64,000 nucleotides of DNA. Source: Gemmatimonadaceae bacterium (GTDB lineage Bacteria; Gemmatimonadota; Gemmatimonadetes; Gemmatimonadales; Gemmatimonadaceae). Numbering within the stretch: position 1 is the stretch's first letter; each line of letters opens with the position of its first letter. This document shows positions 53,693-62,387 of the stretch, in pieces. The notes below the pieces were generated by a model that had not been told where the DNA came from, made no database searches, and was given only the letters and a program-made list of their open reading frames with translations. The stretch covers positions 150,632 to 214,631 of the forward strand of contig DASUHB010000072.1 in NCBI GenBank assembly GCA_036273715.1, in the 5' to 3' direction. Both the position numbers and the translations under genes were made by a program.

Positions 53693-54282
53693 CGTCCGTC
53701 GCGTACGATCGCACGATTCAGTTAGGCGGCGAAGGCCGCGCGCCCGGCTGGTGGGCGATGGTCTGGACCATCGCGACCGAGGCGGCGTTGTTCGGCTTCC
53801 TGCTGTTCAGCTTCTTCTATCTGGGGTCGCAGTCGCGCTCGCCCTGGCCTCCAGACGGGCCGCTCAAGCTCACGCTCTCGCTGCCCAACACGATTCTGCT
53901 GATCCTGTCCAGTATCGCGTACATGTGGGGCGAGCGGGGCATCCGCGCCGGCAACCAGGCGCGCCTGCGTCTTGGCCTGTTCATCGCGTTCATCCTCGGA
54001 CTGGCGTTCATCATCATCCAGGGCATCGAGTGGAGCAAGCAGCCGTTCGGCGCCGGCGATGGCGCGTTCGGATCGCTGTTCTACACGATCACGGGCTTTC
54101 ACGGCGCGCACGTGATCATCGGCCTGTGCATGAACGTGCTGGTGCAGATCTGGGCGGCCCGCGGCACGTTCACGCGCGAGTCGCACCTCGCCGTGACCAA
54201 CGCCGGCATGTACTGGCACTTCGTCGACATCGTCTGGTTGTTCGTGTTCGCGTCGCTCTATATCTCGCCGCGCCTTGGTTAG
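53689..54282 (+). CDS. coxC: Cytochrome c oxidase subunit III
   Basis: 197 residues, ATG overlapping the coxA stop. Five hydrophobic helices. Typical subunit III segments are MVWTIATEAALFGFLLFSFF, FIIIQGIEWSKQPF, GFHGAHVIIGLCMNVLV and YWHFVDIVWLFVFASLYI. It stabilises subunit I. It is the short five-helix form, matching caa3 or cbo-type operons. The stop is a TAG within a GTTAGGC heptamer. Confidence 0.92.
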   Translation: MTSVAYDRTIQLGGEGRAPGWWAMVWTIATEAALFGFLLFSFFYLGSQSRSPWPPDGPLKLTLSLPNTILLILSSIAYMWGERGIRAGNQARLRLGLFIAFILGLAFIIIQGIEWSKQPFGAGDGAFGSLFYTITGFHGAHVIIGLCMNVLVQIWAARGTFTRESHLAVTNAGMYWHFVDIVWLFVFASLYISPRLG

Positions 54283-54303
54283 GCACCTGGGAGGGCTCGA
54301 GCC

Positions 54304-54732
54304 ATGACCGTCGCACCCGCTGCGCAGACCCCGACGCACACGCATGCTGAAGGCTACGGCGCCGCATGGTTCGCCCTCCTCGGCGCGCCGGCCGCGTGGA
54401 CGGTGTACGAGATCTGCGCGTACGCCATCACCGCGCACGCCTGCTATCCCATGGACCATCTGCTCGAGACGTCGTCGGCCGGCGGCGCCTGGACGGGATC
54501 GCTCATCATCATGGTCGTCACGCTGATCATCGCGCTGGTATCACTCGGTACCGCCGCGCGCCTGTGGGGCCAGACGAAGATGCGCACCGACGACGCGCGC
54601 CCGAGAGGCGACCCGGAGCGCAGCGCCGTGTTCCACTACATGGCGTTCATGGGCATCCCGTTCGGTGTGCTGTTCAGCGCACTCATTGTATTCGGGATCA
54701 TTGCGCTCTTTGCCGTTCCGGCCTGCCGGTGA
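54304..54732 (+). CDS. Small membrane protein of the cytochrome oxidase operon
   Basis: 142 residues with three likely transmembrane helices (WFALLGAPAAWTVYEICAYA, GSLIIMVVTLIIALVSLG, FMGIPFGVLFSALIVFGIIA) and a His-rich start (THTHAEG). It does not look like a standard subunit IV, though its place between coxC and ctaG suggests an accessory or assembly subunit. Two Cys (ICAYA, HACYP) lie near the first helix. The stop overlaps the ctaG GTG. I do not recognise the family. Confidence 0.8.
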   Translation: MTVAPAAQTPTHTHAEGYGAAWFALLGAPAAWTVYEICAYAITAHACYPMDHLLETSSAGGAWTGSLIIMVVTLIIALVSLGTAARLWGQTKMRTDDARPRGDPERSAVFHYMAFMGIPFGVLFSALIVFGIIALFAVPACR

Positions 54733-55601
54733 TCACGGGCGGCTCGACGATCGTCGGGCCGGGCGACGTATGGTCGGCCTGGCAATGGACACCGTCGATC
54801 GCGGTGCCGCTCGCCCTGTGCGCGGCGTGGTACGCCATCGGCGTGCGAGCGCTCTGGCGCAGCGCCGGAGTGGGTCACGGCGTGAGTCGATCTCAGGCGG
54901 CGTGCTTCGCGGCTGGCCTCGTGACGCTCGCCATCGCGCTGCTGTCGCCGGTCGACGCGCTGGGCGAGACGCTCTTCTCGGTGCACATGGTGCAGCACCT
55001 GCTGCTGATCCTGGTCGCGGCGCCGCTGCTCGCGTTAGGCGAGCCGCTCTTGCCGGCGCTGTGGGCGCTGCCCTACCGGCGACGCCTCGCGCTCGGCCGG
55101 TGGTGGCGCGCGTCGCCCCGCGCCCGGCGCGCGGCGTGGGCGGGAGGCGATCCGTTAGGCGTATGGCTCGCGAACCTCGCGGTGCTATGGTTCTGGCACC
55201 TGCCGGGCCCGTACCTCGCCGCGTTGGGCGATGAGCGGCTGCACGCCCTCGAGCACCTGAGCTTTCTGGTGTCCGCCTTTCTCTTCTGGTGGGTCGTGTT
55301 CCAACCCATCGGCCGGCGGCGGCTCGCCCACGGCGGCGCCGTGGTCTATCTGGCCCTCACGCTCATGCAGAGCGGCGCGCTCGGCGCCATCCTCGCGTTC
55401 GCGCGCAGTGGATGGTACCCGCCGCACGCCCCCGGTGCTGCCGCGTGGCACATCACACTGCTCGAGGACCAGCAACTCGCGGGACTGATCATGTCCGTCC
55501 CGGCGTCGCTCGTGTACATCGGCGTTGCGCTCGCGCTCGCCGCTCAGTGGTTCATACTCGATCCGTCGCCGCGCCGGCGCCGCCGGCTCTCGCCAGGTTA
55601 G
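54729..55601 (+). CDS. ctaG: CtaG-type (caa3) cytochrome c oxidase assembly protein
   Basis: 290 residues from GTG 54729, overlapping the previous stop. About seven transmembrane helices with the caa3_CtaG pattern: SPVDALGETLFSVHMVQHLL, LLALGEPLLPAL, ALEHLSFLVSAFLFWWVVF and LLEDQQLAGLIMSVPASLVY. His residues in HMVQH, ALEH and the Asp-Gln pair are conserved, and the family is tied to oxidase maturation. The stop is the TAG of a GTTAGGC heptamer. It is the last gene of the xoxF-cox operon. Confidence 0.9.
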   Translation: MITGGSTIVGPGDVWSAWQWTPSIAVPLALCAAWYAIGVRALWRSAGVGHGVSRSQAACFAAGLVTLAIALLSPVDALGETLFSVHMVQHLLLILVAAPLLALGEPLLPALWALPYRRRLALGRWWRASPRARRAAWAGGDPLGVWLANLAVLWFWHLPGPYLAALGDERLHALEHLSFLVSAFLFWWVVFQPIGRRRLAHGGAVVYLALTLMQSGALGAILAFARSGWYPPHAPGAAAWHITLLEDQQLAGLIMSVPASLVYIGVALALAAQWFILDPSPRRRRRLSPG

Positions 55602-55605
55602 GCGA

Positions 55606-55830
55606 CTACTTCCGCTTCTTCGGCACCTTGGCGCCCTTCTTCCGCGCCTCGGACAATCCGATCGCGATCGCCTGCTTGCGGCTCTTCACCTTTCCGCCGT
55701 GGCCCGACTTTCCGCGCTTCAGCGTCCCCTTCTTCCGGCGGTGCATCGCGCTCTTCACGCTCTTCGACGCGCCCTTACTGTACTTGCGCGAGCTGTGCTT
55801 TTTTCGCGAATGCTTTTTGCGCGCGGCCAT
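55606..55830 (-). CDS. Small lysine/arginine-rich protein (DUF6496-like)
   Basis: 74 residues from MAARKKHSRKKHSSRKYSKG, with CAGGAG ~6 nt before the ATG. Extremely basic throughout. The C-terminal KVKSRKQAIAIGLSEARKKG matches a small family (DUF6496-like) of unknown function; composition suggests nucleic-acid binding, like a histone H1 tail. It is convergent with ctaG, 4 nt apart. It is monocistronic. Confidence 0.8.
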   Translation of the reverse strand: MAARKKHSRKKHSSRKYSKGASKSVKSAMHRRKKGTLKRGKSGHGGKVKSRKQAIAIGLSEARKKGAKVPKKRK

Positions 55831-56068
55831 GTCGCTCTCCTGTGTCGAAAGAATCGCATGTCCTTGCCTGCATGCACGCTGGCGCAAGCACCGGGCCATG
55901 AGCGGCCGCATGAGTGAACGCTGCCTGCGATAACGCCGAAATAGCGCCTGGATAACGCCACTCGGTTAGATCGCGCGTGTCGCGACCCGTGCACATGCGC
56001 TTCCCGCCTGGCACTGCCGGTCGCACCCCACTCCGATGGTCGTTCACTGCCAGCGCGACGAGGCGCCC

Positions 56069-57205
56069 ATGTTCATCATGAAACGCGCAGCCCTGATGCT
56101 GCTTGCTGTCGCACCCTCGAGCAGACTCGCTGCCCAAAGCGGATCCGCTCCCCCCGAGACGCGCACGTATTTCATCGCCGCCGACAACGTGTCCTGGGAT
56201 TACGTGCCCGGCGGCCGCGACGAGATCACCGGACAGCCGTACGCAGACACGGCCTTCTTCGCGAAGGGCAAGCCGCGTCCGGTTAGTACCATCTACAAGA
56301 AAGTCCTCTATCGCGAGTACACCGACAGCACGTTCCGCACGCTCAAGCCCAGGCCGGCCGAGTGGCAACATCTCGGATTCCTCGGGCCGCTCATCCGCGG
56401 CGTCGTGGGCGACACGATCCGCGTCGTGTTCCGGAACAATGCCCAACGTCCGTACAGCATCCACCCGCACGGCGTGTTCTACCAGAAAAGCGCGGAAGGC
56501 GTGCCGTACAATGATGGGACGAGCGGGAGCGACAAAGCCGATGATGGCGTCGCACCGGGCGCGACGTTCACCTACCTCTGGATCGTTCCCGATCGCGCGG
56601 GCCCTGGGCCGATGGACCCGAGCTCCGTGATGTGGATGTACCACTCGCACGTGGACGAAGTGCGCGACATCAACACCGGGCTCTTCGGTCCGATGATCAT
56701 CACCGCGCGCGGCAAGGCACGTCCCGATGGTTCGCCTAACGACGTCGACCGCGAGATCGTCGCGTCGTTCATGCAGGTCGAAGAGCAGAGCAGTTGGATC
56801 GAGAACAAACCGTTCGGGCCCCGCTTCACGATGGACTCGCTCGGCGCCTTGGGCCCGATTGGCAACCCGCACCTGCAACAAGACATCTATCCATGGTTCG
56901 TGAAGTTCACGATCAACGGCTTCGTGCACGGCAGCATGCCGCTTGCCGATCTCACGATCAAGAAAGGGCAGCGCGTGCGGTGGTATCTCATGGCATCGAC
57001 CAACGATTTCGACTTCCATGCGCCGCACTGGCACGGCAACACCGTCGTGTTGAACGGCATGCGCACCGACGTCGCGCAGCTCGCAATGATGCAGATGGTG
57101 AGTGCGGACATGATTCCCGATGACGTCGGCACGTGGCTCTTTCACTGCCACGTGTCCTTCCACAACGAGGAGGGAATGGCGGTCCGCTACCGCGTGACAC
57201 CGTGA
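56069..57205 (+). CDS. Ceruloplasmin-like multicopper oxidase
   Basis: 378 residues from MFIMKRAALMLLAVAPSSRL, a signal peptide. All four copper-binding motifs are present: HPHG, MYHSHVDE, FHAPHWHGN and WLFHCHVSFHNEEGMA, the last including the type 1 Cys and axial Met. The sequence around ADNVSWDYVPGG, YKKVLYREYTDSTF and HLGFLGPLIRGVVGDTI is closest to the ceruloplasmin/hephaestin group rather than laccases. Likely periplasmic oxidation of metal ions or phenols. Followed by a large hairpin. The upstream 240 nt has no clear promoter. Confidence 0.92.
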   Translation: MFIMKRAALMLLAVAPSSRLAAQSGSAPPETRTYFIAADNVSWDYVPGGRDEITGQPYADTAFFAKGKPRPVSTIYKKVLYREYTDSTFRTLKPRPAEWQHLGFLGPLIRGVVGDTIRVVFRNNAQRPYSIHPHGVFYQKSAEGVPYNDGTSGSDKADDGVAPGATFTYLWIVPDRAGPGPMDPSSVMWMYHSHVDEVRDINTGLFGPMIITARGKARPDGSPNDVDREIVASFMQVEEQSSWIENKPFGPRFTMDSLGALGPIGNPHLQQDIYPWFVKFTINGFVHGSMPLADLTIKKGQRVRWYLMASTNDFDFHAPHWHGNTVVLNGMRTDVAQLAMMQMVSADMIPDDVGTWLFHCHVSFHNEEGMAVRYRVTP

Positions 57206-57219
57206 GAACGGACAAAAGA

Positions 57220-57284
57220 CGGACAGGGCCAGGCAGCACCGGACAGGGACCCCGGTGGTGTCCGGGTTTGTGCCGCCCTGTCCG
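57220..57284 (+). terminator. Large imperfect hairpin after multicopper oxidase gene
   Basis: Outer arms CGGACAGGGC (57220-57229) and GCCCTGTCCG (57275-57284) are exact complements, and smaller pairings (CACCGG with CCGGTG) lie inside. It starts 15 nt after the oxidase stop. Role as a terminator or mRNA stabiliser is inferred. Confidence 0.55.
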
Positions 57285-57366
57285 CCCTTGCGCTCCCCTC
57301 AAGTTTCCCTACCATCTGAACAGGGCCAGCCGAGCGCAGCAGATTGCAGTCACAACACATGCGGTC

Positions 57367-58513
57367 ATGAGCGGCGACGCCGCGGCGCCAGTCAGCGAGA
57401 TGCGATTTCGCAGACTGCTGGAGAAGCTTCCGGCGGCGGCACACGTGTGACGCGCAGGGACTGATCACGTACTACAATGAGCGCGCGGTCGAGTTGTGGG
57501 GCCGCGCGCCTGCATTGCACGATCCTGTCGACCGGTTCCGCGGGTCCTTCAAGCTGTTCTCGCCCGACGGTGCGCCGATTCCGCACGAGGAATGTTGGAT
57601 CGCGCTCGCGCTGCGGAACGATCGCGCGTACGACGGCCGGGAGATTTTCATCGAGCGCCCAGACGGCAGCCGGCGTGTGGCGCTCGCCCATGCGAATCCC
57701 ATTCACGACGATGATGGCCGCTTGGTAGGCGCGGTGAGCGTGTTGGTCGACATCACCGATCGGAAGCGCGCCGAGAATGCGGTGAACGATGCCAACCGCG
57801 CGAAGAGCGAGTTCCTCGCGGCGATGAGCCACGAGCTCCGCACGCCGCTCAACGCGATTGCCGGCTACGTCCAACTGCTCGCCCTCGAGGTGCACGGACC
57901 GCTTTCGCCGGAGCAGCACCTCGCGCTCAAGCGGGTGCAGCGCAGCCAGCGCTACCTGCTCTCGCTCATCAACGACATCCTGAACTTCGCGAAGCTCGAG
58001 GCCGGCCGCGTCGAGTACAGCACGCGCGACGTGCGGCTCGTCGATGCCGTGGCGGAAGTGAGTCCGATGATCGAGCCGCAGCTCGCGGCCAAGCGTCTGC
58101 GCTACGAGGTGCGCATCGATCCCGCGATCGTGGTGCGCGCCGACGCCGAAAAGCTGTGGCAGATCCTGCTCAACCTATTGTCGAACGCGGTGAAGTTCAC
58201 CGAGTGCGACGGGCAGATCACGGTGGACACGGGCGCGCGCGGCGATGGCAGCGGCCCAACGGGCGTCGTGTTCCTGCGGGTGAGCGACACCGGGGCCGGC
58301 ATTCCGAGCAATCGCCTCACGGCGATCTTCGAGCCCTTCGTGCAGATCCAGCGCAGTCTCACCAACAGCAGCGAGGGCACCGGACTCGGCCTCGCTATCA
58401 GCCGGGAATTGGCGTGCGGGATGGGCGGCGACCTGCGCGTGCGCAGCGTGGAGGGCGCCGGCGCCACCTTCACGCTCATGCTCCGGGCCGGCCGGCGCGC
58501 CGAACGGAGTTAG
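57367..58513 (+). pseudogene. PAS-domain sensor histidine kinase, frameshifted near the N-terminus
   Basis: The first piece (57367-57450) reads MSGDAAAPVSEMRFRRLLEK then LPAAAHV and stops. The PAS domain resumes in another frame as CDAQGLITYYNERAVELWGR. Joining them needs two extra bases within the GTGTG at 57445-57449, consistent with a lost GT unit. The rest is intact: PAS, H-box SHELRTPLNAI, N-box NLLSNAVKF, G-boxes DTGAGIP and GTGLGLAI. A soluble cytoplasmic kinase with no response regulator nearby. The intact part alone could start at a TTG near 57494 but would lack the beginning of the PAS fold. It may be inactive, or the base loss may be a sequencing or assembly error. Confidence 0.8.
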
Positions 58514-59385
58514 GCATCGAGCGGCGGCGCGCCGGTGAGTGCGGCGCTCAGATCCCAGAGGCGCCGGCGAGCGGTTGCGTCGTACGAGCGGCGCGAGGAG
58601 CGCGCCGGCCGGCAGCGCTCGAAGTATCCGCCCGTCACTGTTTTGAGCTCTGGAGCCGACGCAAGGTAGAGGGCCGAGCGTGAGCCGCGGTCTGCGTTAG
58701 GCAGGAAGGGGCGCCAGAGGGCGCGCATCCAGGCGGGCGACTCGCGCATGAGGCCCGTGTTCACGTAGCCCGGGTGCAGGCAATTCGCGGTGACGCCGGT
58801 CCCCGCGAGCCGCGCGGCGAGCTCGTAGGTGAAGAGAACGTTCGCGAGCTTGGACTGCGCGTACGCGCGCACCGGGCCGTAGCCGCGCTCGAGCTGGAGA
58901 TCATCGAGGTGGATGCGGCCCATCCGTTCCACGCGCGATGCGACCGTTATCACGCGCGCCGGCTCGCTCGCGCGCAAGAGCGGTCCGAGCAGTGCGGTGA
59001 GGAGGAACGGAGCCAGGTGGTTCACGGCGAGCGTTTCCTCGAAACCATCGACGGTGACGCGTCGGCGACGCGCCTGGATGCCGGCGTTGTTGACGAGCAC
59101 GTGGAGGTGCGCGTGGTCCCGCGCGATCTCGGCTGCTGCTCGGCGCACCTGGTCGAGCGAGGCGAGATCGGCGGTTACGACCGAGACATTCTCGTTGCCG
59201 GTCTCCGCGCGCACGCGGTCGCGCGCTGCGTTGCCGCGGTCGATATTTCGGCTGAGCATGATGACCGTTGCGCCCAGACGCGCAAGTCCGGCGGCCGTGG
59301 CGAAGCCGAGTCCCGAGCTCGCGCCGGTGACGAGGCAGACGCGACCGAGCATCGAGTTCGAGAAGGCGGGGGTGGCGGAAACCAT
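58510..59385 (-). CDS. Short-chain dehydrogenase/reductase, retinol dehydrogenase-like
   Basis: 291 residues from ATG 59385 (a GTG one codon upstream is possible). Rossmann motif TGASSGLGFATAAGL, NNAG motif LVNNAGIQARR, catalytic Ser in ITVASRVE and YxxxK as YAQSK. The NADP-type retinol dehydrogenase/WW-oxidoreductase-like subgroup is suggested by LSRNIDRGNAARDRV and LHPGYVNTGL. Substrate unknown. Its TAA overlaps the convergent kinase TAG inside one GTTAGGC heptamer. Confidence 0.9.
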   Translation of the reverse strand: MVSATPAFSNSMLGRVCLVTGASSGLGFATAAGLARLGATVIMLSRNIDRGNAARDRVRAETGNENVSVVTADLASLDQVRRAAAEIARDHAHLHVLVNNAGIQARRRRVTVDGFEETLAVNHLAPFLLTALLGPLLRASEPARVITVASRVERMGRIHLDDLQLERGYGPVRAYAQSKLANVLFTYELAARLAGTGVTANCLHPGYVNTGLMRESPAWMRALWRPFLPNADRGSRSALYLASAPELKTVTGGYFERCRPARSSRRSYDATARRRLWDLSAALTGAPPLDA

Positions 59386-59432
59386 CACGCCGTGAAGAAT
59401 ACGTGCATGGCTATCCAGTACGCGATCATCCG

Positions 59433-60089
59433 ATGACTGATTCCGTCGTGCCTGCGCGGCTCCTCGCCGTGTTCCTGCTCGTGGGAACCGCGCTCCTTGG
59501 CGCCGGGTCCGTGATGCACCCCGTGCTCACCGGCGCGGGCGTCGGCTCGGCTGACTTGCGTGTGATTGCCGCGACGCCGGGCTGGCGTCTCATGCATCTC
59601 TCGATGCTCACGGGGTCCGCACTGGTGATGACGGGCGTGTGGGTCCGGTTGGGCGGGGCGAGCGAGGATGCGCGCGCCGCGCTCGTGGGCGCGCTTGCGC
59701 TCGTATGCATCGGGATGACGCTCAACGCGTTCGACATCCTGCTCATGGCCCGCTCCGGAACTCGCATGGCCGCTCTGTTCGCGGCCGGCCGCACGGACAT
59801 GGCGCCCATCTTCGACGCCGTGCACGGGTTTGGGCTGATGGCCGCGCGCTTCGGGAACGGGCTCATTGCGTTAGGCGCACTCGTGTTGGGCATCGTCGAG
59901 TGGCGGGATGCGGCGCAGCCCAGGTGGCTGGCGTGGCTGGCATGGATCGCGGCGGCCGGCGGCTTGGTGGGCGTGTTGTGCTTCGACGAGTCGAGCCGGC
60001 TCGTGTTGGGCGCCGTGGCGTTGTTGTGCGGATGGGAAGTGGCCACGGCGTTGCGCCTGCTGCTCCGGCCCGTCGCCCTCACCCGTTGA
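59433..60089 (+). CDS. Six-helix membrane protein of unknown function
   Basis: 218 residues from MTDSVVPARLLAVFLLVGTA. Hydrophobic segments alternate with short loops (LLAVFLLVGTALLGAGSVMH, AALVGALALVCIGMTL, WLAWLAWIAAAGGLVGVLCF, VLGAVALLCGWEVATAL). No catalytic motif was recognised. It is divergent from the SDR gene and 15 nt upstream of the Fpg/Nei glycosylase gene. The start is chosen for the first hydrophobic helix; the longer frame adds ten residues. Confidence 0.75.
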   Translation: MTDSVVPARLLAVFLLVGTALLGAGSVMHPVLTGAGVGSADLRVIAATPGWRLMHLSMLTGSALVMTGVWVRLGGASEDARAALVGALALVCIGMTLNAFDILLMARSGTRMAALFAAGRTDMAPIFDAVHGFGLMAARFGNGLIALGALVLGIVEWRDAAQPRWLAWLAWIAAAGGLVGVLCFDESSRLVLGAVALLCGWEVATALRLLLRPVALTR

Positions 60090-60104
60090 CTCGCGCTTGA
60101 TCGC

Positions 60105-60989
60105 ATGCCCGAGCTGCCGGACGTCACCATCTATGTCGAGTCCCTGGCGGCGCGGGTGATCGGCCAGCCGCTCGAGCACCTGACGATCAAGACGCCGTTC
60201 GTGTTGCGCAGCGTGTCGCCGCCCATCTCGGCCGCCCAAGGGCGGCGCGTGTCCGGCGTGCGCCGGTTAGGCAAGCGCATCGTGCTCGACATGGGCGACG
60301 AGATGTTCGTGGTGATCCACCTCATGATCGCGGGACGGCTGCGCTGGCGCGCGCCCGGCGCCAAGATGCCGGCGGGCAACCTGCTGGCGACGTTTCACTT
60401 CCCGACCGGCGTGCTCGCGCTCACGGAAGCAGGTAGCACGCGGCGCGCGTCCTTGCACATCGTGCAGGGTGAGGCGGCGTTGCGAGAGATGGACCGCGGC
60501 GGCATCGAGCCGCTCGAGATCGACCTCGCGACGTTCGCCGAGCAGCTCGGGCGGGAGAACCACACGCTCAAGCGTTCGCTCACCGATCCGCGAATTTTCA
60601 GTGGGATCGGCAACGCGTACTCCGATGAGATTCTGCACCGCGCGCGCCTCTCGCCGCTCGCCCTCAGCAGGAAGCTGAGCCCCGAAGAAGTGTCGCGGCT
60701 GTACGAGGCCGTGCAGGTGGTACTGCGCGAATGGACCGACCGGCTGCGTGCTCAGTTAGGCGGCGAGTTTCCCGAGAAGGTGACGGCGTTTCGCGACGAG
60801 ATGAGCGTGCACGGGCGGTACGGCAAGCCCTGCCCGGTCTGCGGGACGACGGTGCAGCGGATTCGCTACGCGTCCAACGAGACGAACTATTGTGCGCGGT
60901 GTCAGACGGGCGGCCGGCTGCTGGCCGACCGCGCGATGTCGCGGCTGTTGCGCGAGGACTGGCCGAAGTCGATCGACGAATTGGAGTAG
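60105..60989 (+). CDS. Fpg/Nei family DNA glycosylase
   Basis: 294 residues beginning MPELPDVTIYVESLAARVIG. The N-terminal Pro-Glu pair is the catalytic site of the family (usual form PELPEV). The helix-two-turn-helix is at TLKRSLTDPRIFSGIGNAYS, and the C-terminal zinc finger reads CPVCGTTVQRIRY and YCARCQTGGR (CxxC...CxxC). It removes oxidised bases and nicks the strand. The LPDV variant may mark a Nei- or MutM-like subfamily with different substrates. Confidence 0.95.
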   Translation: MPELPDVTIYVESLAARVIGQPLEHLTIKTPFVLRSVSPPISAAQGRRVSGVRRLGKRIVLDMGDEMFVVIHLMIAGRLRWRAPGAKMPAGNLLATFHFPTGVLALTEAGSTRRASLHIVQGEAALREMDRGGIEPLEIDLATFAEQLGRENHTLKRSLTDPRIFSGIGNAYSDEILHRARLSPLALSRKLSPEEVSRLYEAVQVVLREWTDRLRAQLGGEFPEKVTAFRDEMSVHGRYGKPCPVCGTTVQRIRYASNETNYCARCQTGGRLLADRAMSRLLREDWPKSIDELE

Positions 60990-61016
60990 GGCACTATCAC
61001 GGATCGAGGATCGAGC

Positions 61017-61565
61017 ATGGCTCAATCGAGTGTGCAGCGCAGGCGCGCCGAGCGGACCCTCACGCCGGCAACGCCGCTCTTGCTGCGGTCGTTGCGGGAG
61101 AACTACTACCGGGGTGGCTGGCATGGTCCCGCAGCGGCGGTGCGTGAGGCGCTGCGAGGTGTGGATGCGAACGCGGCGAGTTGGCGGCCAGGTCCGGGCC
61201 GGCACACCATCTGGGAGCTCACGCTGCATCTCGCCTACGCGCGGCAGATGATGCTCAAGCGCATGGGCATCGAGGCCCCGGCATTTCCGCACCGCCTAAC
61301 GAAGCCCTGGTGGCCGGAGGTGCCTCCGGCGTCGACCCCCGAGGCGTGGGCCGACGCTCTCGGCTTGCTCGAGTCGCTGCATCGGCGGCTTGTGGCCGCG
61401 GTGTCGGGTGCGAGCCGTCGTGTGCTCACGACGGTGCGACCCGGCCGCAGTCACACGATCGCCATGGAAGTGTTAGGCGTGGCGACGCACGATGCCTATC
61501 ATGCCGGCCAGATGAATATGATCCGGCGGATGTGGGAGGACGGTGGGCGTCAGCCTCGCGAATAG
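61017..61565 (+). CDS. DinB/YfiT-like protein (putative metal-dependent four-helix bundle)
   Basis: 182 residues. Three metal-ligand His positions of the DinB superfamily are suggested by ELTLHLAYARQM and THDAYHAGQMNMIRRM. The middle PGRHTIWELTLH fits the common HSIWEIV..H motif. Members include thiol-dependent transferases; function cannot be assigned. It starts 27 nt after the glycosylase gene, likely the same operon. Confidence 0.85.
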   Translation: MAQSSVQRRRAERTLTPATPLLLRSLRENYYRGGWHGPAAAVREALRGVDANAASWRPGPGRHTIWELTLHLAYARQMMLKRMGIEAPAFPHRLTKPWWPEVPPASTPEAWADALGLLESLHRRLVAAVSGASRRVLTTVRPGRSHTIAMEVLGVATHDAYHAGQMNMIRRMWEDGGRQPRE

Positions 61566-61577
61566 CGCGCGCGCACG

Positions 61578-62144
61578 TCAGGCCTCCCCGTGCACGCCCG
61601 CGAAGAACTCGGCCAACGTTATACACAACGGCTCGAGAGCGCGCTTGGGATGCCACACGAGGCGATCCGCAAGTATCTCAGGGCGCGCATCGCCCGCCCG
61701 CCATCGTTCGACGACTCGCGAGTCGATATCCACGAGCCACAGTTCCTCGGTCGGCGAACGGAGATAGAATCGGCGCTTGAGTCCGCGGTCGAACCGCGCC
61801 GTGGACGGCGAAAGAACCTCCACCGCGAGCAGCAACTCTTTAATGATGGACCAGTCGCGTTTCGCGATTCCCTCCGCAGGAATCCGATAGATGAACAGAT
61901 CGGGCTGGACCAGTGTACCCGGCTCGATCTCGATGTCGGCAGGTGACGGCAACAGCTCGCCAATGCGCTCGCGGCGCACGTATGGAGACAGACTGTCCCA
62001 CAGCAGCGCGACCGCACGCTGATGGAGCGCGTTGGGCGCCGGCGTCACGATGAGCAACCCGTCGATGCATTCGTGACGGGTGCCGTCATCGGGCAGCGCG
62101 CGCACCTCCTCGGGCGTCCAATAGTGGTCGAGCGACTGGACCAT
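61578..62144 (-). CDS. Uma2-family (DUF820) PD-(D/E)XK nuclease-like protein
   Basis: 188 residues from ATG 62144 (an ATG two codons earlier is equally possible). The family pattern is present: YWTPEEVRALPDDGTRHE, CIDGLLIVTPAPNALHQRAV, LVQPDLFIYR with the Asp, and ELLLAVEVLSPSTARFDRG with Glu-x-Leu-SPS, then RRFYLRSPTEELWLVD. These are predicted restriction-like nucleases of unknown role, frequent in large soil genomes. Convergent with the DinB-like gene. Confidence 0.88.
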   Translation of the reverse strand: MVQSLDHYWTPEEVRALPDDGTRHECIDGLLIVTPAPNALHQRAVALLWDSLSPYVRRERIGELLPSPADIEIEPGTLVQPDLFIYRIPAEGIAKRDWSIIKELLLAVEVLSPSTARFDRGLKRRFYLRSPTEELWLVDIDSRVVERWRAGDARPEILADRLVWHPKRALEPLCITLAEFFAGVHGEA

Positions 62145-62200
62145 GGCCATAGATTACGCTCGGCGGATGGCGTGAGGCAACGGGGCGAGCCTCGACATTT

Positions 62201-62224
62201 TACTCAGTACGCTGAGTATTTTTA
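62201..62224. terminator. AT-rich hairpin with T-tract downstream arm
   Basis: TACTCAG and CTGAGTA form a 7-bp stem with a 4-nt loop, followed on the plus strand by TTTTTA. It lies in an AT-rich stretch upstream of the Uma2 gene and has no gene ending before it on the plus strand, so it could equally be an operator for Uma2 or a leftover terminator. Confidence 0.4.
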
Positions 62225-62387
62225 TTCAATGTTATGAGCAAAATGTTCTACACTCGACCCGGCCGCCGCGCTCGCCGCGCCGGCAGTACCTTTCACAATC
62301 TCCTCGGCGCGTCCATTGCGTGGCAGAGCCTCGTCACACTAACCCCGACGCTTGTCGCGTGACTGGCCGACGTGCATTTCATAATCT

